Source: Mucor racemosus (taxonomy: Eukaryota; Mucoromycota; Mucoromycetes; Mucorales; Mucoraceae). Taken from it: 64,000 nt of DNA. The DNA is taken from the NCBI GenBank assembly GCA_027405735.1, contig JAPEHQ010000006.1:2170001-2234000 (forward strand), written 5' to 3'. Position 1 is the first letter of the stretch; the number at the start of each line of letters is the position of its first letter. Shown here one piece after another: positions 45,490-57,480 of this stretch. Position numbers and translations under genes: made by a program. The notes under the pieces are model-generated. The model did no database searches. It was not told the DNA's origin and worked only from the letters and a program-made list of their open reading frames with translations.

Positions 45490-46386
45490 CACTCTTGATT
45501 AGCAAATCAGACATTTAATTGCATGCAGTCTTGATGCATGTCAATGGTTTTTTGTGTTGAAAATGTCGTGATCAAGTAGATGCACTTATCATAGGTCTGA
45601 TTTTTTGCTTCAGGGATTTCATATCTTTTACAGGGAAGAGACTAGCTCAGATTGTAATGCTGCTTGATGAACGCTGTACAGCAATTTAATGAACAATAAT
45701 TGAAGTAATAGAAACCTTTTAGGCTTGGGAAAAAAATAAGGTACAAGATTATTTTTTGGAGAGGTACAAGATTAACTTGTATTTTATTGGCTTGTGCATA
45801 TTTCAATGGAAGATGTTAAGGTTCAAAGGTAACATAAAATGCGTTGTCAAGTGCTAATAGGCCAAGATGATGAGTTGACTTAGGGGGGGGAGGGTAAAAA
45901 AAAAGTGCGAAAGCTAGAATATTATTTAAATTTGATCATCTTGTGTCGCCTTTCAAAGCTAAACAAAAAGCAGATGAAAATGATTGGCAAGAAAATAGAT
46001 TAGAATCATTACTACTTTTTTTTTAAGATTGGTATATCAATATATCAAAGCATGAATTTTAAAATCAACTAAAATTACGTTACCATATAATACAGACACA
46101 TTTTATTGCCATGGCATTTAATCACTATGTTTGTCTAATGGTGAATTACAATTGTTTGTTCGAAAGAAGATCAACGAATTTGATTGAGGATGTCGCGATT
46201 GAATGTTTACTTGATCATGATTGGCTTCATTCGCCATTTTTGAGGTGGTTGATTGGATGATTTGGGTGGCTTCAATCAGGAATTAAAAAAAAATATCAAA
46301 AAAAAAAATGAATAAATAGGTAACAACACTGTCCAAAAACTTGTTCTTCTTCTTCATACCCTTTTCTTCCGTTTAATTATACTAAA

Positions 46387-47866
46387 ATGAGCGAGACTTT
46401 CCTTTTCACCTCTGAATCTGTTGGCGAAGGCCACCCTGGTAAGAACAAGCAACATTTGTGATATAAATTTCTTGAAATCTAACATTGCATTATCATATTT
46501 CAGACAAGATCTGTGATCAAGTCTCTGATGCCATTTTGGATGCCTGTTTGGCTCAAGATCCCATGTCTAAGGTTGCTTGTGAAACTGCTGCCAAGACTGG
46601 TATGATCATGGTCTTTGGTGAAATTACCACCAAGGCTAACCTCGATTATCAAAAGATCATCCGTAACGCCATCAAGCAAATCGGTTATGATGATTCCGAG
46701 AAGGGTTTCGATTACAAGACCTGTAACGTCTTGGTTGCTATTGAACAACAATCTCCTGATATTTCTCAAGGTTTGGTTCAAAAGTCCTTCAACATTGAAG
46801 ATATTGGTGCCGGTGATCAAGGTATCATGTTTGGGTATGTATATCGCATTTATATAATTCTGTTTATCTTTTTTTACTTATATATATTTATATTAATAAT
46901 GTTTGTAATAGTTATGCTACCGATGAAACTCCCGAGATGATGCCCTTGACTGCTGTCCTCTCCCACAAGCTTAACAAGCGTATGGCTGATCTCCGTCGTG
47001 ATGGTACTCTCTCTTGGTTGCGCCCTGATTCCAAGACCCAAGTTACCATTGAATACAAGAATGATAATGGTGCCATGATCCCTCTCCGTGTCGATACCGT
47101 TGTTGTCTCTGTTCAACACGCTGCTGAGATTGAGACTGAAGATCTCCGTAAGGCTTTGATGGAACACATCATCAAGCCCGTTATCCCCGAACATCTCTTG
47201 AAGGATACCGTTTACCACTTGCAACCCTCTGGTAAGTTCATCATTGGTGGTCCTCAAGGTGATGCTGGTTTGACCGGTCGTAAAATTATTGTTGATACCT
47301 ATGGGTAAGTTATTTTTCTTTCATTTTGCTTTCAAAAATTTTCCATCATGGTGGGACAGGAAATTTTTTAGGATGCTGAAAAATTTTCTGCTTCTAATTC
47401 CTTCCATTCCAATTTGGTGAATGCTCTCCCCCCCCCCCTTTTTTTTGTGTAAATCTTCGGTTTTTTAATATAAATTTTTTTCTTTCTTCATAGTGGTTGG
47501 GGTGCTCACGGTGGTGGAGCTTTCTCTGGTAAGGATTGGTCCAAGGTCGATCGTTCCGCTGCTTATACTGCTCGTTGGATCGCCAAGTCTTTGGTCAATG
47601 CTAAGCTCGCTCGTCGTGCTCTTGTCCAACTCTCTTATGCTATCGGTGTTGCTGAGCCTCTCTCCATCTTCGTTGATACTTACGGTACCTCTGAGAAGTC
47701 TACTGATGAATTAGTCAAGATCATCCGTGGTAACTTTGATCTCCGTCCTGGTGTCATCGTCAAGGATCTTGACCTCTTCAAGCCCATCTACCAAAAGACT
47801 GCTGCTTACGGTCATTTCGGTCGTGATGAATTCACTTGGGAACACCCCAAGGAACTCAAGTTCTAA
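46387..47866 (+). CDS. SAM2: S-adenosylmethionine synthetase
   Basis: Four exons (46387-46438, 46504-46834, 46912-47304, 47494-47866) give 382 residues, the usual length. The enzyme makes S-adenosylmethionine from methionine and ATP, the main cellular methyl donor. Hallmarks: [20 protein letters not shown] (ATP-binding start), the hexapeptide region [15 protein letters not shown], the P-loop-like GGGAFSGKD and [13 protein letters not shown]. Every motif I can check is intact. Codon use is strongly biased toward CTC, GGT, AAG and GTC, like the P5C dehydrogenase gene, and suggests high expression. The third intron (189 nt) is the longest in the window's genes and contains a C run. Confidence 0.97.
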
Positions 47867-48304
47867 ATTAACCCTTTTTAAATCTTTGAGTTAATGTTTT
47901 CAACAAACTGCATTTCATATCCCTTTTTTTTTTATTTACTCCCCCCCCCAATGCCATTTATCTCATCTCAATCCTATTTTACACTCTAATTTGTTAGATA
48001 AGTTTATATTTCTGTTTACATTTTTCTTTATATATTTTCGTACTTCTTTTTATCATCGACATTCAACATCGTCGGAACCGACAGCCATCCCGGTTGCAGG
48101 ATGGGTTTTAAACAATAAAAAAAATGCTATTTTCCACACCTTGTGGTCTATTAATTAATATCATTCATGTCCTACCAATGTATTTAAAAAAAAGTAAACA
48201 ATATGCGGCTGCGATAACCTCCGTGATCATTTGATTGGGCTGCAAACAGTTTCTTTTTTTCATAAAAAGTGTTTGATTGCTATTATCAACCCATATTACA
48301 TCTC
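47867..48304. other. 3' region downstream of S-adenosylmethionine synthetase
   Basis: Non-coding and pyrimidine-rich, with a C9 run at 47942-47950. Near 48060-48110 there is a short inverted-repeat-like GTCGGAACCGAC (possible hairpin) that could act in 3' end formation. Nothing else stands out. Confidence 0.4.
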
Positions 48305-48739
48305 CTAGTTTCCGTTTTGAAAGTTTTTTTTTCCCACAATCATTTGATTCATGCTCAATATCTGACGCATTGACTCGCAGATCATCTTTTCAGGTACTAG
48401 TAAATACTTTTTTTTAAACGTCGTCGTAGTTGCTGGTGGACCTTCGTTTCTTCTTTGAAAAAGATTGCTTCTTTCCAGGTCTATTTTGAGAGAAACATTG
48501 AAGTACAATTGTGATTCAGCACGGATAGCTGCAAGTATAGAATGTTGCACTGGAAAAAATAGCGCTCCAAATGTCCAAAGAATGTATATTAATACGGCGT
48601 TCAAACAAAAAACACCAATGAAATTCACTAAAAGATATCAGTGAATATAACTTGTTTAAAAGCGGAGCGAGAGATCCTTGCATTATTAATTTCAAAATAA
48701 ATAATACCCAAGCATACCTGATATACTGCCAAATCTCAT
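48305..48739 (-). CDS. Possible small membrane protein, unrecognised
   Basis: Two exons (48739-48718 and 48627-48305) joined across a 90-nt GTATGC...TTTTAG intron give 114 residues beginning MRFGSISVNFIGVFCLNAVL. One hydrophobic segment (about residues 8-35) is followed by a polar tail (SLKIDLERSNLFQRRNEGPP). The ATG and both splice sites are real, but there is no family match that I know, so the gene remains tentative. It converges with the S-adenosylmethionine synthetase gene. Confidence 0.4.
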
Positions 48740-49234
48740 ACAGAGAGAATTCTTAATTTAAATGTACTGTGGGCTCAAATAAACTCTTTGAATCCTAAAG
48801 ATAAGGCATAAAAAGCATTTTTTTCAAAATCCGACTTAAAGCTTGTCGAGTTGATTTCTTCGTTAAAAATCAATATTTTTTATAGAACTGAAGATCAGTC
48901 GGTGCATAACATTGCTTACTATTGTTTCTTATAGCATTTACTAATAATTTTGTAATTTGTGACGCAACTGATATGACGAATAATAGATTTTCGTAGCTTT
49001 CTAGTAGTTTTATCACGCTTATCTGTTCAAAACAACGTTGGATGCTCAAAGTTTTCAAAAAATAAGTATATAAAAATGATTGAACGGCTCTAATCATATA
49101 CGAAAGGGGGAGATATTCACTTACCACTCTTAATTCAACACATTTAAGCTCTAAATAATTGTCTTTTTAACACTTTTGACTACTTCTTTTATAAATATTG
49201 CCAAACGATGCCATAATATGCAATAGTTTTCTCT
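48740..49234. other. Intergenic region before repeat Q copy 3
   Basis: An 85-codon minus-strand frame (49127-48870) holds LPLSYMIRAVQSFLYTYFLK and a hydrophobic middle, preceded by a GTAAGT-like donor near 49122. It may be a remnant or intron sequence. No firm call. Confidence 0.3.
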
Positions 49235-50462
49235 GCACATGAAATAGATCGGACTTTTTTTTTAATCCTATTTTTGGTTTCAGCGTAAAATACTAATTTT
49301 TCACCGAGAGAATCAAAATGATAGTTCACAACATAAATCACAATCGATGTGAACGGAATTTCAAAAATGATTTCTAAAACTGATCAGAAAATTATCCAAA
49401 AAAGTAATAATCGTTAATAGCTCATGAACTTCAAAGTAAGTTGAACTAGCATAATAAACTTTTTTTATACAGATTTACATTCTGCATACAACTAAATAAA
49501 ATTTAAACAAATTTTTTACATTAAATTTTGCGTAAAATGCAATTGAAATTTTGGAGGTTTTTTGAAGATGCACATCACTTTTTATAAGCATATTTACAAT
49601 ATAAATTATTCAAATGATACGCAAAAATAGTATCTATCGACCGAGCTATTGCGGAATCTTTTAGCTGCATTTTTCGTAGAGAAAACAAGATTTTTGTGCA
49701 AAATTTTTTTCAGTTTCAGAATTTGGAATGAAGGTATACAAGGGGAAAATGGACGCCAGAAATGGAGATACCTTTTTGTACACATTTTTGAGGATATCTC
49801 CACGAAAAATCAATATTTTGAAAAAAAACTAAATTGAATCCGAGAGAGCTCAACGGGCTTAATGACATGAATCAAAAAAAATGTTGCTCAATTTAACCAA
49901 TATTTTGAAATCTACTACAGAAATGTCAAAAAAATGAAAAAAAAAATAAAGGTGCTCAGAATTTTTTTATATTCAAATATGTTATAGAGCACTTTAAAAC
50001 AAGTAAGTTTTATTATTAGAAAAGGTTAGTATAGCTTAATTTTTTCTAGAGATATGAAGCCTCAAAGTTTTCAATCCTTTAGCAGTGAAATACGCGTAAA
50101 AAATCTGAAACCTTAGCACTGAAAAATTAATACCAACTGCAAAAAATAGGATATTTCTAGATACTTGTTGTGGAATTAAAGCTGAACATCTCAGATACAT
50201 TGGCATATATTTTTTTCTTGGTGTTATTTAGTGAAAAAAAAAGTAGAGCAGGGATGAAAAATGAGACAAAGTTTTCAAGGGAAAAGCAGTGAATTTTACG
50301 CGTTTTTGAGTCTTCTGAGAGATATAAAATAAATTCTGGAATAGGTAAGATAATGCAACCAATTCATATCTATTTAGCAGTGTATAGGGTATATCTTAAA
50401 AAATGTCTAGTATGGGATTAGTCATAGAAAAGAGAGCACGCTCCGATTTTGAAGATTGAAAC
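49235..50462 (-). repeat. Repeat Q, copy 3 (inverted)
   Basis: Full-length inverse of 22530-23775, ending with AGCACGCTCCGATTTTGAAG, which matches the copy 4 end (GGCACGCTCCAGCTTTGAAG). It is the better-preserved of the inverted copies and shows no coding frame shared with the others. Confidence 0.65.
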
Positions 50463-51900
50463 TATCAATTTTTTTTTTTGAAACTTCAAATCTAATATTA
50501 AAATTCATTTTAACTTATCGAACGTAGTTTTTTTTTATGTACTACAGCAAGTCAAAATAGGTTGTGAAGGACAGAACGAACCAAATAAATTGTAATATTT
50601 TTATTGCTTAATTAGTAAGAAAAATAATTACATGAATATCATAGTGTGATTGTTTAAGCTTCTTCTACATAGAAAAAATCTAAAAATCAATTTTTATTAT
50701 ATATACTATATTAGCAGATATTGTTTTCCTGTGGAGATCGGATGAGATCTGGTATTTTCAACATTGATGACCGTAACTTCTATAGATTATAAAAATTTTG
50801 TTATTATATAGTATATATATACACGCTTTATCTACTACTAAATTTTCGTATATATACATACATTAGCGCTATTTTGTATCTACTGATTATATGCTCACGG
50901 AAAACTCCAGTTATATTTTTAAGACGTGAAATAAAGCCAGCTTTTGCATTATTGTACCTAGCATAATTACATGATATACAGCAAAAATAATAGATTTGTC
51001 TTTATATTTCGGTCAGGAATAAAGATTTTTTTATAAACCAAATTGCTACTGATACTCAGCAAATAGCAGTATTATATACCAAAGAAAAAAAATATTGTCA
51101 AATTACTCAACAATATTGCACAAATCAATAAAAACAAAATAACAGATAAGTACAAGAACGGCAATTAAAAAAAGCAAACATAGAGGGGACGTTTGCCCTA
51201 GTTGTTGCTAGACTTATGCACTTTACAGCTAGTTCAAACGGAGAGGTTGTGGGTTCGAAACTCGTGTAAGCGGATTTTCTTCGGAACTTGTGTTTGCCGG
51301 GTTAGAAGCGCAGCTATTCACCCCCTCGCCTTTTTTCTCGTTTTACCTTTCTACGTGCAACTTTCAAAAGACTACTAATTGTTGTCTTCTTTTCTCTACT
51401 TCAGTATTTTTAGTGCTATTTCGGAAATCCATTTTCTTTATGAATATCTTGTTTTACAATCACAAGAGATTCTACAAAAGTAGACACATTCTGCATGCAA
51501 TAATTTAATAATGTAAACTGTATTGTAGGCCTACTACTGTCTGTATATTTTGATTTTGGTTTTCATCCAGTAATTAACAAATAGAGTATTACTAATTGTA
51601 ACATAAAGGCATACATAATGGAATATCTTTAGTCATTTTTTAGAAAGGCTTGAAAAGAGCTCAGCGAATAACATCGTTAATCATATTTGGATTTCTATCA
51701 GTTTCTGCTTCAGTCATCGTCAGTTAGAAATTGGTCTTTCATCACCTTTAACTTAACCTTAAAAGAGGAGTTCCGGATAATTATTACTGCATGAACAATA
51801 TTATTTAAGGCATATCAATCTTCACTCAAGAAACACTTTATATGTAAAAGCTTAAGAATAATGCCCAAAGGGACGTAGCTTCCGTCAATTTATTATTTAT
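50463..51900. other. Intergenic AT-rich region
   Basis: No convincing gene. TA-rich simple sequence lies at 50810-50870. A tRNA-like sequence at 51190-51273 is listed separately. The open frame at 51290-51508 lacks family features. Confidence 0.4.
51190..51273 (+). other. tRNA-like sequence (possible tRNA pseudogene)
   Basis: An 84-nt stretch has a 7-bp acceptor-like pairing (CGTTTGC with GTAAGCG, two wobbles), a discriminator G, a box B that fits GWTCRANNC (GTTCGAAAC) in a T-arm with wobble pairs, and TTTT two bases after the end. I cannot form a proper anticodon stem with T33, so a functional tRNA is unlikely; a class II tRNA relic is possible. Confidence 0.25.
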
Positions 51901-51924
51901 CATTATGGATGTTTTATTCCATCA

Positions 51925-52213
51925 AGTACCATAATTTATCACCGTCTACAGTATCAATACACCTTACAATTTATTGACGACTACGACATGTATTGAAGTG
52001 AAAAATCTTGATATCGGATATAAGAAACTCCTGGCGTAATAATTTTATCCAGCAATTACCAAGATCGCTTGAACCTCAATTATGACACCATATTATTTTA
52101 TCCCAGCGGTTAATCAATCAAGTAGATAACAAATCAATATCCAAACATATTTAGCGCAGCAGCATTGGAACAAAGCAACTCATAAGCTATGCAAGCACGG
52201 TTAAATTATGATT
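51925..52213 (-). repeat. Repeat S, copy 3 (inverted, partial)
   Basis: Inverse of the right end of S (10310-10450 and 26700-26950), for example ACCGTCTACAGTATCAATAC and CAGCAATTACCAAGATCGC. It stops at the start of repeat T copy 3 at 52214. Confidence 0.58.
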
Positions 52214-52813
52214 TGCAGTGGAATTACATACTAAAAACGCTTGAAAATAATAAAACAACCTAAATCCCAAGTGTCGCTCATAAAATATAATGCTAATGAA
52301 AATGTGAACAACACTAATAAACAATCGCTTCAATTGAACACAATAACAAATGCATGCTAAAAATATGAAATACCTTTTTAAACCATACATGTCGTGTAGA
52401 TAATAGCACCCTTGATCACGGCGCAATCAGTTACACAAATGACATATATATCAAAACAGGATTCTATCCAAATGAATAATAATAATAGGCAAAACAACCA
52501 TTTCCCAAAAAAGTCGATATTGTCACACTTGACATCAATTCCTTATGGTCAATGCTCTACATGATTTATCCCTTAAAATATTAAATCAACAACAATGTAC
52601 TCAAAACTAGAAGATTACTAAATATACATCCATTCAAGTCTTCTGATGGTTTCCAAGTTCTCCAAATCACTATAAATACCCTCATACTTTTTCAATTATT
52701 TTAAATCTTCAGAAATCTTTTGTAATAAAAACTTTAGCTGATTATAATTGTCTTTCTACTGCTCTTATTTTTATATTTTCTTATTTTAGTAAACAACTTC
52801 GTTATTTACTGCA
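52214..52813 (+). mobile_element. Repeat T, copy 3
   Basis: Begins TGCAGTGGAATTAC and ends TTATTTACTGCA, about 600 bp, same orientation as copy 1 with an internal deletion of about 130 bp. Its right end abuts a truncated P arm, so no target duplication can be read. Confidence 0.62.
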
Positions 52814-55800
52814 GAAATATATATTTTTCTACCAGAAAAGTCGTCTGTCATATCATACATTCATTAAAAATTGTAAAAACGAGCCAGTAGAAGAGCAACG
52901 CCGTAATTGAGCATAGCAAGATTGAACGGCTAAGTCTCCTATTATACTATGGTATATTTAAGTTTTAAATAAAAAAAGCATTTTTTATTTAACTTTTCTT
53001 ATATTTAACCACGTACAGTCTGAAAATTCAGTTTTTGTAGCGGACATTTCCGGGGCTCATTTTATCCTTACCAACACTCATGATTTTGATCAAAAAACAG
53101 AAAAATCAATTTTTGATACCAAAATCAACATTTAAATATACTACATTGTGAGAGAAAATTGTAGCCATAACTAATACACATTTTATAAAAGCTTAATATG
53201 AAATGTTAAGTAATGAAGATTTGTACTTTTGGCCCAAAAACGGTTTTTTGGTTAAAGGATTTTCATGTAATATTTTGAAGTAAAACGGATTGTTATTTTT
53301 TATTGAGCAGATAGAGCGCTAAATTTTGCATATGTGTATACTTTTTGTTTTTATGGTTGGTAGTATAATTAACACTAGATTTGCAAAAACGGAAAAAAAA
53401 AATCAAAAAATGTCAAAATTGATGATCTGGACAAAAATAATTTTCTAAATTAATATTCCGCTTTTAAGCATTGTAAGTCTTGAAAATAAGAGATTTTATA
53501 ATACTTGAAAACTTTCTCAAGATTTTGCGATGCTGTATCCACTTGATTCAAGCTTATTAATGTAAAGCATTATACATATTAATATTGTGTGGTAGGTTAT
53601 TTGATGATAATATAGTCTTACTTTATAATTATTGCGCTAGAGATGATTTACATTACGTTTTAGTCTTACCTCTCCAATATTATAAACATCAACATGGCCA
53701 TTGCTGGAACCTATTGCCGCCTTTTTACTCTCTTTGTCCCAAGCCAATTTATTCAATAATGCTTTACCAGAACCAACTTAAATACTTAAAAATGATTCCT
53801 ATGTATTTGCATTCAAATTCCATAAATTAAATTGATTCGTTCTATCTACAGTAGTATCAAACGTATCATTAGCCCGCCTTATGATAAATGTCAATCTAAA
53901 CTTAGAAACATCCCATTTTCATTGTTATAAGCTATGAAAAGCTTGATTTTTAATAATACAGCAATTAAATAAAAAACAAGATGATAATACTAATAATAGA
54001 ATATGGTGAGTATTTAGTATCTAAGTAAGTTTGATAAAGTATGCTTTTAAATCCTTTTGAAAATCCTGAGACAAACACAACATCTTGGTCCCGTAATTTC
54101 TATCCATCAAAATGTTGTTGCAATTTCGATTACACAATGAATGCACCTATTATCAATCTTGACCTGGATGCACATTGGGTATCAGTTTTTACCAGTTGTA
54201 TTTTCTCTGATTCATTAATATTTAGTCATATTAAACGATGATTTGTAATATTGCCAAAAAAAAAGAATAAATGCTTCAAGGGGTTTCTGCATATTAGATT
54301 ATGCATTTTAGTAGCAATAATTGCACTTAACTATGCTTTTTGAACCTATTGATGTTAATCAGAATAATTAGTAGTAATTTCATTCAAAAGTAAGTTTTGC
54401 TTTATACATTTACATTCACCTATTTAATAAATAATATTGCATTTATTACCCGTTACATTAATTAACCAACTTCGTCTGGATTCGGATACATTTGACAATT
54501 AAATACCTAAATTACACTTGAGCCACCAGGTATCGCCACAAAAAAACCCTGTACAGGTCGACGAAGCATCACAATTTGGATGATTTTTTTGTGTTCATAG
54601 ATCTGAACTCTCTCTCACATTCATAGATCTTTGCATGAACTATATCTCTATCTGTTTGATTTAACTGAAATACATTGAACACCAACATCGTATCTGATAA
54701 AGCGTCTTTATTGTGAGTCAACACAACTAATTTGATGCTTGAGTTTAGCATCAGCAGTTGAATCAGATAAATTTGAGATTAGACGACCCCTTTTAATAGT
54801 TCTGCATATCATCATGAGCTAATAATAATGAACCGTTATTATAGATACGCTAATCAAGGATGGTGATTTAACTCTAATAGACGAACAAGTCGTTTAGCAG
54901 TATAAACGAAATATTAAAATTCAAAAATAGCAATTGAATGAGCAAGAGATGATAAATCATATAAATTAGCATAATTAAATTGTTTCAAGCGTTTTGAACT
55001 GAACACGCCTTTACTTTTGACTTATAAAAATTGATTTATTAGTAAAATCAATTAACAAGTAATGATTATGGTGTATCTTTGATAGTTGGTAGTGGTATAC
55101 AAGACAACATCTTGTTTTCCTCTTCTTGGCCGTTGGTCATTAAACAAAAACAAATATTTTTTAAAAACTAAATAGATTAATATGAGTTTATTCATTCATT
55201 CAAATCATGTGAATATTATACATACTTTTATAATCATCAGTTTTTCTGCAGGTAGATATCGATTTTAGACCAAAAAAGCATTGATTATAACGTAGATGAT
55301 GGAACAAAATGACTAGTCTTGAATGCTTTTTTTGTTCGAGAAAAATATTATAACGCTCCCTAAGATTTACAGTTAATAATTTATTTCCAAATAAACAATA
55401 AGAAAAATATGTACTTGTACCTGCTACTTGATTTCAGTTTATAAAAAATATTGGTTTTTTTGTTGTAGTTCTAAACATAAATAAAAGATCTGAGGAAAGA
55501 GTGGGGAAGAAAAAACAAAAATAATTCTAAATCAGTCGATTTTGTGTGTTACAAATAGAAATATACAAAGGCATAAATACTTTTAGTGTTGCCAAACAGG
55601 TTGTTGTCGTCGTTCCCATTTGGTCCCCGAAAGAAGAACATGGGCAGAACTCTTTCAAACCCTATATTTCAAATTGATATATCTCGTCAATAAAGCAATT
55701 CCGTTGAATCAGAGTAACTCATATCTGCTTTATTAAATCATTCAAATTATCTTCGTTATTAATGATATTATAATTGATATAATTTAGTAAATTGACTAAA

Positions 55801-55914
55801 AAACCTCGATCTCATTGCTCTGCTCATCTGGGCTGCCTGATCAACACAAAATTTACTAATCTGCCCATCTGTGCGGATCATTATGCCCTTGGGAAGCATA
55901 GTTTGGCCGTAGTG
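52814..55914 (-). repeat. Repeat P, copy 4 (P4), longest outer half with intact terminus
   Basis: Read from its terminus at 55914 (CACTACGGCCAAACTATG) inward: terminal motif units, the MTN exon-like segment (about 55143-55085), the NSSIKLVVLTH region, the LNPF frame, the dynein exons (53880-53670) and the AT-rich arm, truncated at 52814. It is the most complete view of the outer half of P. The terminus abuts repeat Q copy 4 directly, so P or a rearrangement cut into Q. Confidence 0.72.
53670..53880 (-). pseudogene. Captured dynein intermediate chain exons (copy D5)
   Basis: The downstream exon 53768-53670 encodes NKLAWDKESKKAAIG, then NGHVDVYNIGE-like codons with a GTAAG donor; a 3-nt insertion (KALLNK) is shared with D4. 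The upstream exon (about 53880-53790) reads ANDTFDTTVDRTNQFNLWNL, then a stop replaces a Glu codon in the NTEE segment. Confidence 0.7.
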
Positions 55915-57060
55915 ATAATCAAAATAATAGTTCGTATTACAGCTTGAGTCCTATAGCAACGGGATTCCAAAATCGATTTTAAAAAATGAACGAAAAATGA
56001 TTCAAAAAACAAAATTGTTTAAATGTTCATGAACTGCATAATAAGTAGACCTAGCGTATTAAATAGTTTCTGCACAGTTTTAAGCTCTACATACATATAA
56101 ATAAAATTCAGAAAGATCCTTCACGTAAAATTTTAAGCAAAATGCAACTGAACTTTTGGAGGTTTTTCGACGATACAGGAGGCTTTTTATGATCATATTT
56201 TAAATTTAAATAATGGAGATAATTTATAGCAAAATTATCTATTGATTGAGCTATTATTTAACCGTTTAGCTACATTTTTCGTAGAGAAAACAAGATTTTT
56301 GTCCAAATTTTTTTGAAATTCAGAATTTGGGATGAGGGTATACAAGGGGAAATTGAGGTTAGAAATGAGAGTATCTCTGTGTGGACATTTTTGAGGATAT
56401 CTCCACGAAAAATGAATATTTTGAAAAAAACTAAATTGGATCCGCGAGAGCTCAACCGTCTTGATGACATGAATGTAAAAGAAGTGTAGCTCAGTTTAAC
56501 GAGTATTTTGAAATCTACTACGAAAATGTCAAAAATTTGGAAAAAAAATAAAAGTGGTCAGAATTTTTTTATACTGAAATATATTATAGAGTACTCCAAA
56601 ACAAGTAAGTTTGATTATAAAAAAATGTTAATATGGGTTAATATTTTGTAAAGGTATGAGGGCTCAAAGTTTTCAATTTTAGCAGTGAAATTCCTGTAAA
56701 AATCTGAAACATTAACACTGAAAACGTTATATCAACTGCAAAATATAGGATATTTCTGGATACTTGTTTTTGAGTTTAAGTTGAGCATCTTAGGTACATT
56801 GGCATGTAATTTTTTCTTGGTATTATTTAATAAAAAAAAAAGTTGGACAGGAATGAAAAATAAGACCCAGTTTTCAAGGATAAGCAGTAAATTTTACCTG
56901 TTTTTGAGTCTTTCATGGGGTATAAAATAATTTTAAGAATAGATAGCATAATGCGATCAATTCATATCTATTCAGCAGTGTCTAAGGTATATTCTAAAAA
57001 ATATTTAATAGGGGGTTAGTAATAAAAAAGGTGGCACGCTCCAGCTTTGAAGACTAAACA
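55915..57060 (-). repeat. Repeat Q, copy 4 (inverted, left-truncated by P4)
   Basis: Inverse of 22530-23720. It begins exactly at the P4 terminus, losing the last 50 or so bases of Q, and ends in GGCACGCTCCAGCTTTGAAG. No shared coding frame. Confidence 0.65.
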
Positions 57061-57480
57061 ACTTTGATGATCAATCATTTATTCGATCTTTTTCATGCTA
57101 ACAACTTAGTTGGAAGATTTTATATTTTCTATTTGTTCATATTAGTGCATTTGATGAAAGAACAACATCTTTGATAAGTTTCTACTTATTTATTTATGGT
57201 TAATCATAGGAAACCTATAAAGAAAATCATCATTTAGGCACCTCCTGAGAGTGTAAATCTGCATAATTTGATCAAGTTGTGTCAAATAATATATATTAGC
57301 AAACATCTCAATCCTTTTTGAACTCTATCATATTATCTAATAGTAGGACGATAAGACCAATGAAAGGACCAAAGCGTCTAACTTTTTTTAAAAATGCATT
57401 TTCATACTTTAATTAAAGATATTATATTGAACAGGAAACAAAAAAAAAAATATGTATATTTGAAAAGAGAAGAGAGGTTT
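57061..57480. other. Region between repeat Q and the INO80 3' end
   Basis: AT-rich and non-coding; it must hold the INO80 polyadenylation site on the minus strand. No repeat copy recognised. Confidence 0.4.

Larger units (their letters stand above)
43384..46386. other. Long gene-poor region with coding-like fragments
   Basis: Mostly AT-rich and non-coding. Two short stretches look like gene remnants and are listed separately (44237-44365 minus and 45226-45489 plus). Repeat families P, Q, S and T are not seen here. The last 100 bp form the promoter of the S-adenosylmethionine synthetase gene. Confidence 0.4.

Noticed and set aside
46500..47257. Minus-strand frames of 106 and 127 codons inside the S-adenosylmethionine synthetase gene
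   Set aside because: Antisense shadows of a highly biased coding sequence, again without features of their own.
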